Assembly (NCBI GenBank): GCA_017396225.1
Contig: JAFQMP010000021.1
Coordinates: forward strand, 1 to 38,389
Length of the DNA stretch: 38,389 bases
Origin: Clostridia bacterium
GTDB lineage: Bacteria; Bacillota; Clostridia; Oscillospirales; CAG-272
Direction of reading: 5' to 3'
A program made the translations under genes and the position numbers. Under the pieces are notes generated by a model that made no database searches, had not been told where the DNA came from, and worked only from the letters and a program-made list of their open reading frames with translations. The stretch's first letter is position 1, and every line of letters starts with the position of its first letter. Below are positions 31,473 through 38,389 of this stretch, piece after piece.

Positions 31473-32618
31473 TTAATCCTTACTGCGCTCACCGAGGACG
31501 GTGCGATACTTCTGATAAAAGCTCTCAAAATAATCGCCGTCCAGCGCATCGCGGATTTTCTGCGTCAGCTCGTTGTAAAAATAGAGATTGTGTGTAACCG
31601 CCAGACGCATACCGAGCGACTCCTTCGCCTTCAAGAGGTGGCGGAGATAGGAGCGCGAGTAATTGCGGCAGGTCGGGCAACCGCAGCCTGCATCAACAGG
31701 GCGGTCGTCACGCGCATATTTCTCGTTCATCAGCGTCATTTTGCCGTGCCAGGTAAAGAGGCTGCCGTGGCGCGCATTGCGCGAAGGCATTACGCAGTCA
31801 AAAAAGTCAATGCCGCGGTGCACCGCCTCCAGAATATTGCAGGGCGTGCCCACACCCATTAAATAGCGGGGCTTATCCTCGGGCATATGGGGCTCCACCA
31901 CATCAATGATGCGGTACATCTCCTCGGTTGCCTCACCCACGGCAAGGCCGCCAATGGCGTAGCCGTCAAGGTCAAGCGCTGCAATCTGCTGCATATGCTG
32001 CACGCGCAAATCCTCATAGGTGCCGCCCTGATTGATGCCGAAGAGCATCTGGTGCTTATTAATCGTATCGGGCAGGGCGTTTAAGCGCTCCATTTCCTTT
32101 TTGCAGCGCACCAGCCAGCGATAAGTGCGTGCGATAGACTCCTTCACGTAATCGTAGGGTGCGGGGTTTTCAATACATTCGTCAAACGCCATGGCAATCG
32201 TTGAGGCGAGGTTGGATTGAATCTGCATACTCTCCTCAGGGCCCATAAAAATGCGCTTGCCGTCCACGTGAGAGGCAAAATGCACGCCCTCCTCGGTGAT
32301 TTTACGCAGGGGCGACAAGGAAAAGACCTGAAAGCCGCCGCTGTCGGTAAGAATCGGGCGCTGCCAGTTCATAAACTTGTGCAAGCCGCCCATATCGCGA
32401 ATCAGCGCATCACCCGGACGCACGTGCAGGTGATAGGTGTTGGAGAGCTCAACCTGACAGTTAATCTGCGCGAGCTCCACGGTAGACACACCACCCTTGA
32501 TAGCGGCACAGGTGCCTACATTCATAAATACAGGTGTGGGAATGTCGCCATGCACGGTATGCAGCACACCGCGGCGGGCACGCCCGTCCTTTTTCAAAAC
32601 CTCATAAGCCTTAGCCAT
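31473..32618 (-). CDS. tgt: tRNA-guanine transglycosylase
   Basis: This 381-residue enzyme exchanges guanine-34 of GUN-anticodon tRNAs for preQ1, the base-exchange step of queuosine synthesis. TDSGGFQVFSLS carries the general acid/base aspartate (Asp92) and FDCVMPSRNARHG the nucleophilic aspartate. The zinc site is CGCPTCRNYSRSYLRHLL, with a later His in THNLYFYNEL. GAAAGGA precedes the ATG. It appears to be the first gene of the run ending at yebC. No preQ1 riboswitch was seen in its leader. Confidence 0.96.
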   Translation of the reverse strand: MAKAYEVLKKDGRARRGVLHTVHGDIPTPVFMNVGTCAAIKGGVSTVELAQINCQVELSNTYHLHVRPGDALIRDMGGLHKFMNWQRPILTDSGGFQVFSLSPLRKITEEGVHFASHVDGKRIFMGPEESMQIQSNLASTIAMAFDECIENPAPYDYVKESIARTYRWLVRCKKEMERLNALPDTINKHQMLFGINQGGTYEDLRVQHMQQIAALDLDGYAIGGLAVGEATEEMYRIIDVVEPHMPEDKPRYLMGVGTPCNILEAVHRGIDFFDCVMPSRNARHGSLFTWHGKMTLMNEKYARDDRPVDAGCGCPTCRNYSRSYLRHLLKAKESLGMRLAVTHNLYFYNELTQKIRDALDGDYFESFYQKYRTVLGERSKD

Positions 32619-32656
32619 AAGTATATCCTTTCGGAGCCGAAAATACAGTTCGACCC

Positions 32657-32662
32657 ATTATA
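32657..32662 (-). promoter_or_regulatory. Probable -10 box of the tgt promoter
   Basis: A perfect TATAAT on minus lies about 40 bases before the tgt ATG. No convincing -35 box is present at the right distance, so the call rests on the -10 box and position alone. Confidence 0.45.
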
Positions 32663-32686
32663 AAATGAATTTGGGCAAATTTGCGA

Positions 32687-32804
32687 AATTCAAGAAAAAG
32701 GAAGTCAGACCAAGCGCACCGCAAGGCGTGCAACGCAGGCGTAGTTACCCACATCGAGGCGCGGGCGCGGAGGACGACGTATGCGCAGTCTTATCTCTTG
32801 AATT
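32687..32804. repeat. Structured palindromic repeat 3' of mutL, related to the yebC copy
   Basis: Outer arms AATTCAAGA/TCTTGAATT (32687-32695, 32796-32804) and inner pieces AGAC/GTCT and GCGC/GCGC (32707-32717, 32783-32791) enclose GCAAGGCGTG and CGCAGGCGTAGTTACC. The last 14 bases lie within mutL. In gene orientation the element ends in CCTTTTTC, so it could terminate the mutS-mutL transcript. Confidence 0.6.
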
Positions 32805-34764
32805 GGCGGTCGATGGCGGAGTGCGTCAGCACCATTGCCACAGGTCTGCCGTGCGGACAGACGGTAATATCGGGAAGGCTCATCAGCTTGCCAACGAGCC
32901 ACTCTACGTATTCGGGCGGATACGCACGCCCCGCCTTGATGGCTGCCTTGCAGGCACCCTGATAGAGCGCCTTTTCAAACAGCAGTTCTCTGGACAGTGC
33001 AGCATTTCCCTCACCCGATTGCAGGGTGGCGGGCAAGGAGCAAAGCAGCTCGCCTGCTGCCGCAGGCGAAAGGCCCTCGGGGATTTCGCTGACCGACACA
33101 CGGTGTTCGTCGGCGGTAAAGGCAAAGCCGATTGCCTCAATTTCGGCGCGGTAAGCGTCAAGGAGCGCTGCGTCCTCGCTTGATACGTCAAGCGACAGGG
33201 GCAGTAACAGCAGCTGCGTGGATTCCACGCGCTCCTTCATTCGGGCGCGCAAATCCTCAAAGAGCACACGCTCATGCGCGGCGTGCTTGTCAATCAGCAG
33301 AAGCTTGTCATCGCACTCGACAATCACATAGGCATGAAACGCCTCGCCGATGATGCGCCAGACAGGTGCCTTGACAGGCTCTGCCACAGGGACAGATGCT
33401 TCGGGCGCCTCAGCTTCCACAGGCGTCCTGACAGGTACGACAGGTGCCGCAGGCGACGGGGCAGGGGTAACAGGCGCCCCTTCTATCGGCTTGACAGGCG
33501 CGCGGTGATAGGGCAATTCTGTACGGAACTGCGTGGGTGCGCTCTCGCGTTTAACGCTACCAAAGCCGCCGCCCGTGTATTTTTTGGCGTATTCTGCCGC
33601 CGACATCGTGGAAAACGCGGCGGGCTCTTCCCTTTTGGCAGGTGGGGTGGGCGCAGCGTGGTCAATCGTCAGCTGACGGCGTGCGACCGACTCTCGTTTG
33701 CCCTCCTCAATCGGCACAAAGGCATTGTGCGCGGCGGGAATAGCAGTGGCACCAAGCTTGATTTCGGGTCTTGCCACATTTTCCTCAAGCGCGGTGCGCA
33801 CAGCGGAATAGACTGCCTCAAACACCGGGCGCTCATTGGAAAATTTGACCTCCAGCTTTGCAGGGTGGACGTTGACGTCCACGGCGGCAGGATTGATTGT
33901 TACGGCAAGCACACAGCAAGGAAATTTCTCGGGCGGAATGAACGAGGTATACGCCTGCTCCACGGCGGCAGCCGCGGTGCGGCAGTTGACGTAACGCCCG
34001 TTGATGAAAAAGTTTTCATAATTGCGCTTGGGTCTGGCGGTATCGGGCGTGCCGATATAGCCCTCGACCGTGACACCCTCTCCCGTGCCCTTGACAGGCA
34101 GCATTTTAGCAACCAGCTCGCGCCCGAAAACAGCGTGCATGGCGGAGCGCAAATCGCCATCACCCGCGGTATCCAGCTTCATCGTGCCGTCAATAATCAG
34201 GCGCAGCGCGATATCGGGGCGGGACAAGGCAATTTTTTCCACATAGGTGGTAACGGCAATCGCCTCGGAAACGTTCTTCTTTAAGAACTTGCGGCGCGCA
34301 GGCACGTTGCCGAAAAGGTTTTCAACAATGACGGTGGTACCGATAGGCGCGCCCTGCTCGGTCACGTCCACCACCTCGCCCGCGCGCGCCGAAAGGCAGG
34401 TGCCGAAGGCGGCATCGGGGGTTCTTGTGATGATGCGTAAATCGCTGACAGCAGCAATGGCGGCAAGCGCCTCTCCGCGAAAGCCGAGCGTGGCAATACC
34501 ATCAAGGTCGGCTGCCTCCTTGATTTTACTGGTTGCATGACGGCGGATTGCCACAGGCAAATCCTCGGGCGTGATGCCGCAGCCGTTATCTGCCACGCGC
34601 ATATAGGTCACGCCGCCCTGCTGAATTTCTACGGTAATGCGGGTTGCCCCTGCATCAATGGCATTTTCCAAAAGCTCCTTGATGACAGACGCAGGACGGT
34701 CAACGACCTCACCTGCGGCAATCAGGTTGGCAACCGCAAAGGATAACACATTTATTTTTGCCAT
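32791..34764 (-). CDS. mutL: DNA mismatch repair protein MutL
   Basis: This 657-residue protein couples mismatch recognition to strand cleavage. The GHKL ATPase N-terminus has VANLIAAGEVVDRPASV, DAGATRITV, DNGCGI and TLGFRGEAL. A Pro/Ala-rich linker lies at about 330-470. The C-terminal domain has the metal-binding DKHAAHERVLFE (DQHAxxExxxxE type, Lys for Gln), ACKAAIKAG, CPHGRP and a final QFKR. It is therefore an endonuclease-type MutL of the non-E. coli kind. The ATG follows AAGGGGGATTT, nine bases after the mutS stop. Confidence 0.96.
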   Translation of the reverse strand: MAKINVLSFAVANLIAAGEVVDRPASVIKELLENAIDAGATRITVEIQQGGVTYMRVADNGCGITPEDLPVAIRRHATSKIKEAADLDGIATLGFRGEALAAIAAVSDLRIITRTPDAAFGTCLSARAGEVVDVTEQGAPIGTTVIVENLFGNVPARRKFLKKNVSEAIAVTTYVEKIALSRPDIALRLIIDGTMKLDTAGDGDLRSAMHAVFGRELVAKMLPVKGTGEGVTVEGYIGTPDTARPKRNYENFFINGRYVNCRTAAAAVEQAYTSFIPPEKFPCCVLAVTINPAAVDVNVHPAKLEVKFSNERPVFEAVYSAVRTALEENVARPEIKLGATAIPAAHNAFVPIEEGKRESVARRQLTIDHAAPTPPAKREEPAAFSTMSAAEYAKKYTGGGFGSVKRESAPTQFRTELPYHRAPVKPIEGAPVTPAPSPAAPVVPVRTPVEAEAPEASVPVAEPVKAPVWRIIGEAFHAYVIVECDDKLLLIDKHAAHERVLFEDLRARMKERVESTQLLLLPLSLDVSSEDAALLDAYRAEIEAIGFAFTADEHRVSVSEIPEGLSPAAAGELLCSLPATLQSGEGNAALSRELLFEKALYQGACKAAIKAGRAYPPEYVEWLVGKLMSLPDITVCPHGRPVAMVLTHSAIDRQFKR

Positions 34765-34773
34765 AAATCCCCC

Positions 34774-37365
34774 TTACTCCAAGCGCTTTTTGAGGTCAAA
34801 GAGGAAGCTCATTGCCTCGTAGGGCGAGAGGGTGTTGATGTCAACGGCGCGGAGCATCTCAAGCACCTCACCGCCAAAGCAATCGTCAAGGGTGACAAGG
34901 GTGTCGTCCTTGGGGGCGACACGGGTGGCATCGGGGGCGGAAAGCTCCCGCGCCGTTGCCTCTACGGTGGCAAGCACCTCCTTGGCACGGCGGATAACCT
35001 CATTCGGCACGCCTGCAAGCTTGGCAACCTCAATGCCGTAGCTGTCATCGGTCGAGCCGCGCACAATTTTGCGCAGGAAGGTGATAGTATCCCCACGCTT
35101 TTTGGCGGCAATATTGTAATTCACTACGCCGGGGATTTCCGCCTCCAGCGAGGTGAGCTCGTGATAGTGGGTAGCAAACATTGTCTTGGCGCCAATCCTC
35201 TTGCCCGCGGTATATTCCACAATGGCACGCGCCATGCTCATACCGTCAAAGGTGCTGGTGCCGCGTCCGACCTCATCATAGATAATCAGGCTCTTGCGCG
35301 TGGCGTTTTTGAGGATATAAGCAACCTCGGTCATTTCAAGCATAAAGGTTGACTGACCCGATGCAAGGTCGTCGGAGGCACCGACGCGCGTGAACAGCTT
35401 GTCCACAATGCCGATGCGCGCCTCCGAGGCGGGGACAAAGGAGCCAATCTGCGCCATCAACGTAATCAACGCGACCTGACGCATATAGGTGGATTTACCT
35501 GCCATATTGGGGCCTGTAATCAGCATCAGGCGATTACGGTCGGTGTCAAGCAGTGCATCATTGGGCACAAAGTAGGTGTCACGTACAAACTGCTCCACCA
35601 CGGGGTGTCTGCCGTCCTTGATGCGGATTTCACTGCCGCAGTCAACCTCAGGACAGACATATCTGTTCTTGGCGGCAACGGTGGCAAGCGACAGATAGAC
35701 GTCAAGCTCTGCAAGACAGGTGGCAACGCGCTGAATACGCTCCCCCGCCTCGGCAACGCGGTCGCGAATATCCTGGAAAATTTCATATTCGAGTGAGCAA
35801 ACCTTGTCGGCGGCACCCAGAATGGTCGCCTCCATATCCTTTAACTCCTCTGTGATATAACGCTCGCCATTGGTGAGCGTTTGCTTTCTGATGTAAGTGG
35901 CGGGTACCTGGTCAACATAAGACTTGGATACCTCAATATAATAGCCGAATACGCGGTTATAGCCAATCTTTAAGGTGCGGATACCTGTTTTTTCGCGCTC
36001 CTCGGCGGCAACGCGCTCAATCCAGCTTTTGCCGTCACGCATCACGCCGCGCAGATAATCCACGTCGGCGGAAAAGCCCTCACGGATAAGACCGCCCTCG
36101 CGGAGCACGAAGGGGGGATTTTCGTCAATGGCGGCATCAATCAAATCGTGAATATCGGCAAGGTCGTCAAGCTCCCCATAAATACGGACAAGCTCACGGT
36201 TTTTACAAACCGCCAGCACGCGGCGCAGCTCGGGCAGCACCGCAACGGTAGAGGCGACTGCGCGCAAATCCTTGGCGTTGGCACTGCCGTAGACAATGCG
36301 GGTAATCAGGCGCTCCAAATCAAGCACCGAGGAAAGCAGTGCCGCGATATCCTCGCGGAGCATATAGCCGTCAAACAGCTCCCCCACCGCACCCTGTCTG
36401 CGTGTGATTTCCGCGACAGAGAGCAGCGGGTGCTCCACATAGGAGCGTAAAAGGCGCGCACCGGGTGCGGTTTTGGTTTTATCGAGCACCCAGAGGAGCG
36501 TGCCGCGCTTTTCCTTCTGGCGCATGGTTTCGGTTAATTCAAGGTTACGGCGTGTATTGATATCCATTTCCAGATACTGACCGTCGGTATAAACCGACAC
36601 GCTCTTGATATAAGAAATATCGTTGCGCTGCATATCGGCAACGTAATCAAGGAGCGCACCAACCGCGGCGGTCAAGGGTGCGGAGGCAGCAATATCCGCA
36701 GGGAGTGCCTCGCCGAAGTGCGCGCGCACGCGCTCCCCTGCAAGGGCGGTATCAAAGCGGTCACTCTCCCCTGCCGACAGCATCGCACCGAGGCGACCTG
36801 TGACAAAGGCTGCAAGCTCCTCGCAGTCAGCGCGCGGAAGGTCGACAAGCACCTCACTCGGCTGATAGGTACCAAGCTCGCTCATCACGCGCGCCATGGC
36901 GTTTTCGCCAACCAACTCGGTGGCAAACACCTCTGCGGTAGAAACGTCAGCGAAGGCGAGGCCCACCGTGGCCTCACCAAGGCATACCGCCGCCAGATAG
37001 TTGTTGCGCTGCTCCTTGAGCATAGAGGGCTCTAACAGCGTGCCGGGGGTAATAATGCGCACAATGTCGCGCTTGACAAGCCCCTTTGCCTTGGCAGGGT
37101 CCTCCATTTGCTCACAAATGGCAACCTTGTACCCCTTCTCAATCAGGCGCGCAATATAATTTTCGGCGCTGTGAAAGGGCACGCCGCACATGGGGGCGCG
37201 CTCAGCCTCGCCGCAATCTCTGCCCGTGAGGGTCAGCTCCAGCTCACGCGAGGCAGTAATCGCATCGTCAAAGAACATCTCGTAAAAATCGCCCAGGCGG
37301 TAAAATACGAGGTAATCCTTGTACTCATTTTTGATTTCAAAATACTGTTCCATCATCGGTGTCAT
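34774..37365 (-). CDS. mutS: DNA mismatch repair protein MutS
   Basis: This 863-residue protein detects mispaired or unpaired bases. The mismatch-reading Phe-Tyr-Glu is at residues 27-29 in LGDFYEMFFDD. Connector, lever and clamp domains follow. The ATPase has Walker A TGPNMAGKST, the VGASDDLASGQSTFMLEM segment, DEVGRGTSTFDG and ATHYHEL. The C-terminus lacks a long extension beyond FLFDLKKRLE. The ATG is eight bases after AAGGAGA. Gene order matches the B. subtilis miaB-ymcA-(cotE)-mutS-mutL block. Confidence 0.97.
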   Translation of the reverse strand: MTPMMEQYFEIKNEYKDYLVFYRLGDFYEMFFDDAITASRELELTLTGRDCGEAERAPMCGVPFHSAENYIARLIEKGYKVAICEQMEDPAKAKGLVKRDIVRIITPGTLLEPSMLKEQRNNYLAAVCLGEATVGLAFADVSTAEVFATELVGENAMARVMSELGTYQPSEVLVDLPRADCEELAAFVTGRLGAMLSAGESDRFDTALAGERVRAHFGEALPADIAASAPLTAAVGALLDYVADMQRNDISYIKSVSVYTDGQYLEMDINTRRNLELTETMRQKEKRGTLLWVLDKTKTAPGARLLRSYVEHPLLSVAEITRRQGAVGELFDGYMLREDIAALLSSVLDLERLITRIVYGSANAKDLRAVASTVAVLPELRRVLAVCKNRELVRIYGELDDLADIHDLIDAAIDENPPFVLREGGLIREGFSADVDYLRGVMRDGKSWIERVAAEEREKTGIRTLKIGYNRVFGYYIEVSKSYVDQVPATYIRKQTLTNGERYITEELKDMEATILGAADKVCSLEYEIFQDIRDRVAEAGERIQRVATCLAELDVYLSLATVAAKNRYVCPEVDCGSEIRIKDGRHPVVEQFVRDTYFVPNDALLDTDRNRLMLITGPNMAGKSTYMRQVALITLMAQIGSFVPASEARIGIVDKLFTRVGASDDLASGQSTFMLEMTEVAYILKNATRKSLIIYDEVGRGTSTFDGMSMARAIVEYTAGKRIGAKTMFATHYHELTSLEAEIPGVVNYNIAAKKRGDTITFLRKIVRGSTDDSYGIEVAKLAGVPNEVIRRAKEVLATVEATARELSAPDATRVAPKDDTLVTLDDCFGGEVLEMLRAVDINTLSPYEAMSFLFDLKKRLE

Positions 37366-37404
37366 GGCACAGCTCTCCTTGTCGTTTGGATTTTTTGTGA
37401 AGGA

Positions 37405-37797
37405 TTAGTGGCAGCCGCCGCAGGTAGAGCAGTCGTGGGTGCAGCTATCGGGCTGACCGTCCATAATCTGCGCGTTAATGGTATCGTTGACACGGGACAT
37501 GAGGTCGTTGACCTCGTTCTGTGCAGCCTCGAACTCCTTGTAGGCGGCGGTTTCGGTGAGCTCCGTGTAAAGTTCCTCGATACGGGCACTGATAGACGCA
37601 ATCAGGGCCTCGTCGCGCTCGCCCTCCTCCTTCATGGCCTCCTGCTGCATTGCCTGCTGCTGTACCATATATTCGGTCGAGAGGGTCATAATCGTTTCGT
37701 CTGCCTCATAAGCGGCGCGTGCGGCCTCAAGACGAACAAGGCGCTCGTCCTCCTTCAGCTTTTTGCCAAGTGCTGCTGCAAGCTCAAAAATTTCCAT
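37405..37797 (-). CDS. RicA/YlbF-family protein with cysteine-rich C-terminal tail
   Basis: This 130-residue helical protein belongs to the Com_YlbF family (RicF/YlbF and RicA/YmcA of B. subtilis). Those proteins form the Ric complex, bind Fe-S clusters and promote mRNA maturation by RNase Y. Residues about 1-105 give the two long amphipathic helices, with a glutamine-rich middle (VQQQAMQQEAMKEEGER). The tail ends CTHDCSTCGGCH, with Cys119, 123, 126 and 129, a likely metal or cluster ligand set. Its position between miaB and mutS fits RicA (YmcA). It lies 15 bases after miaB and 39 before mutS. Confidence 0.88.
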   Translation of the reverse strand: MEIFELAAALGKKLKEDERLVRLEAARAAYEADETIMTLSTEYMVQQQAMQQEAMKEEGERDEALIASISARIEELYTELTETAAYKEFEAAQNEVNDLMSRVNDTINAQIMDGQPDSCTHDCSTCGGCH

Positions 37798-37812
37798 TGC
37801 TTTGTTCTCCTT

Positions 37813-38389
37813 TTATTGTTCGTTTTGTACCTCGCCCCAGAGCGCAAAGGCTGCGGTGCGGTCTATTTTTACAAGTGCCCATTCCCCTTCGGGCACGGGC
37901 TTTTTGAAAAATACAATTTTGTTCTGCGCGGTGCGCCCCGTATAGGTGGTGGCATCGGTTTTGCTCACGCCCTCGGAGAGCACACGCACGGTTTTACCCA
38001 GAAGGCGCGCATTTTGCTCTGCGCTGATTTCGTTTTGCAGGGCAAGCAGGCGCTCCATACGCGCCGCCCCCGTCTTGTGGTCAATCTGTCCCTTCATCGC
38101 GGCGGCAGGCGTGCCCTTGCGCGGCGAATAGATGAACGAATAAATCATATCAAAATGCGCACGGCGCAGAATTTCCAGCGTTTCCTCAAATTCCGCCTCG
38201 GTTTCGGTCGGGAAAGCGACGATAATATCCGAGGTAACGGCAATATCGGGCATTTTTTCACGCATATAGTCGAGAATGGCAAGATATTTTGAGCGGTCGT
38301 AGTGGCGGTTCATTAAGGAAAGAATACGGTCACTGCCCGCCTGCAGGGGCAGGTGGAATGCCCTTGCCACGTGGTGACTTGCGGCAATC
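37813..38389 (-). CDS. miaB: tRNA methylthiotransferase MiaB, 5' end outside window
   Basis: Only the C-terminal part of this radical-SAM enzyme is present. It adds the 2-methylthio group to isopentenyl-A37 of tRNA. Visible are HLPLQAGSDRILSLMNRHYDR, YDYMREKMPDIAVTSDIIVAFPTETEAEFEETL (in pieces: LDYMREKMPDI, DIIVAFPTETE), FSYSPRKGTPA-like YSFIYSPRKGTPAAAM, and a TRAM domain ending in the sequence EGEWALVKI. The frame remains open to the window edge, so the GTG at 38370 is internal. MiaB is favoured over other methylthiotransferases because of the ricA-mutS neighbours. Confidence 0.9.
   Translation of the reverse strand, partial: IAASHHVARAFHLPLQAGSDRILSLMNRHYDRSKYLAILDYMREKMPDIAVTSDIIVAFPTETEAEFEETLEILRRAHFDMIYSFIYSPRKGTPAAAMKGQIDHKTGAARMERLLALQNEISAEQNARLLGKTVRVLSEGVSKTDATTYTGRTAQNKIVFFKKPVPEGEWALVKIDRTAAFALWGEVQNEQ

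Noticed and set aside
32619-32790. preQ1 riboswitch upstream of tgt
   Set aside because: The leader after the TATAAT box is only about 30 bases and shows no preQ1 aptamer pattern. Upstream sequence is explained by the structured repeat.

Overview
The window looks like a chromosomal segment of a Gram-positive anaerobe of the class Clostridia (Bacillota), probably gut-associated and uncultured. The grounds are a hrcA-grpE-dnaK-dnaJ-prmA heat-shock operon behind a CIRCE operator, a type II pantothenate kinase, RqcH, a miaB-ricA/ylbF-mutS-mutL order, strong AGGAGG-like ribosome binding sites and TTGACA-17-TATAAT promoters. Genus and family cannot be settled from the sequence alone. The DNA is moderately GC-rich except for one AT-rich insert near 8.2-8.8 kb. 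Almost everything after 5.4 kb lies on the minus strand.

Layout. 1-5.4 kb: a glycan-use and envelope segment with the 3' part of a GH2 beta-mannosidase, a small SGNH esterase, a CAU-anticodon tRNA beside an unusual nest of hairpins, a coiled-coil/leucine-rich lipoprotein and a DUF4091 glycosidase-like protein. 5.4-8.0 kb: topB followed by a FlaR-like P-loop kinase. 8.2-8.8 kb: an AT-rich divergent pair, a 57-residue ribbon-helix-helix protein and a SLOG-domain protein, enclosed by two perfect terminator palindromes. 8.8-12.5 kb: rqcH and a HAD-IIA phosphatase, divergent from coaW through interleaved promoters. 12.5-19.0 kb: rsmE, a PucR-type regulator, a C-terminal processing protease, greA and lysS, then an unrecognised signal-anchor protein. 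19.2-24.9 kb: hrcA-grpE-dnaK-dnaJ-prmA. 25.0-25.9 kb: mrp. 26.2-32.6 kb: tgt-tldD-tldE-argS-yebC. 32.8-38.4 kb: miaB (partial)-ricA/ylbF-like-mutS-mutL.

Functionally the right two-thirds is core information processing: tRNA charging and modification, ribosome modification and rescue, protein folding, mismatch repair and Fe-S cluster delivery. The least ordinary items are the RHH/SLOG module, the inverted copy of a tRNA 3' end, a structured repeat placed just 3' of both yebC and mutL, and a CTHDCxxC cysteine motif shared by Mrp and the RicA/YlbF-like protein. No CRISPR array, transposase, integrase, prophage or rRNA gene was seen.
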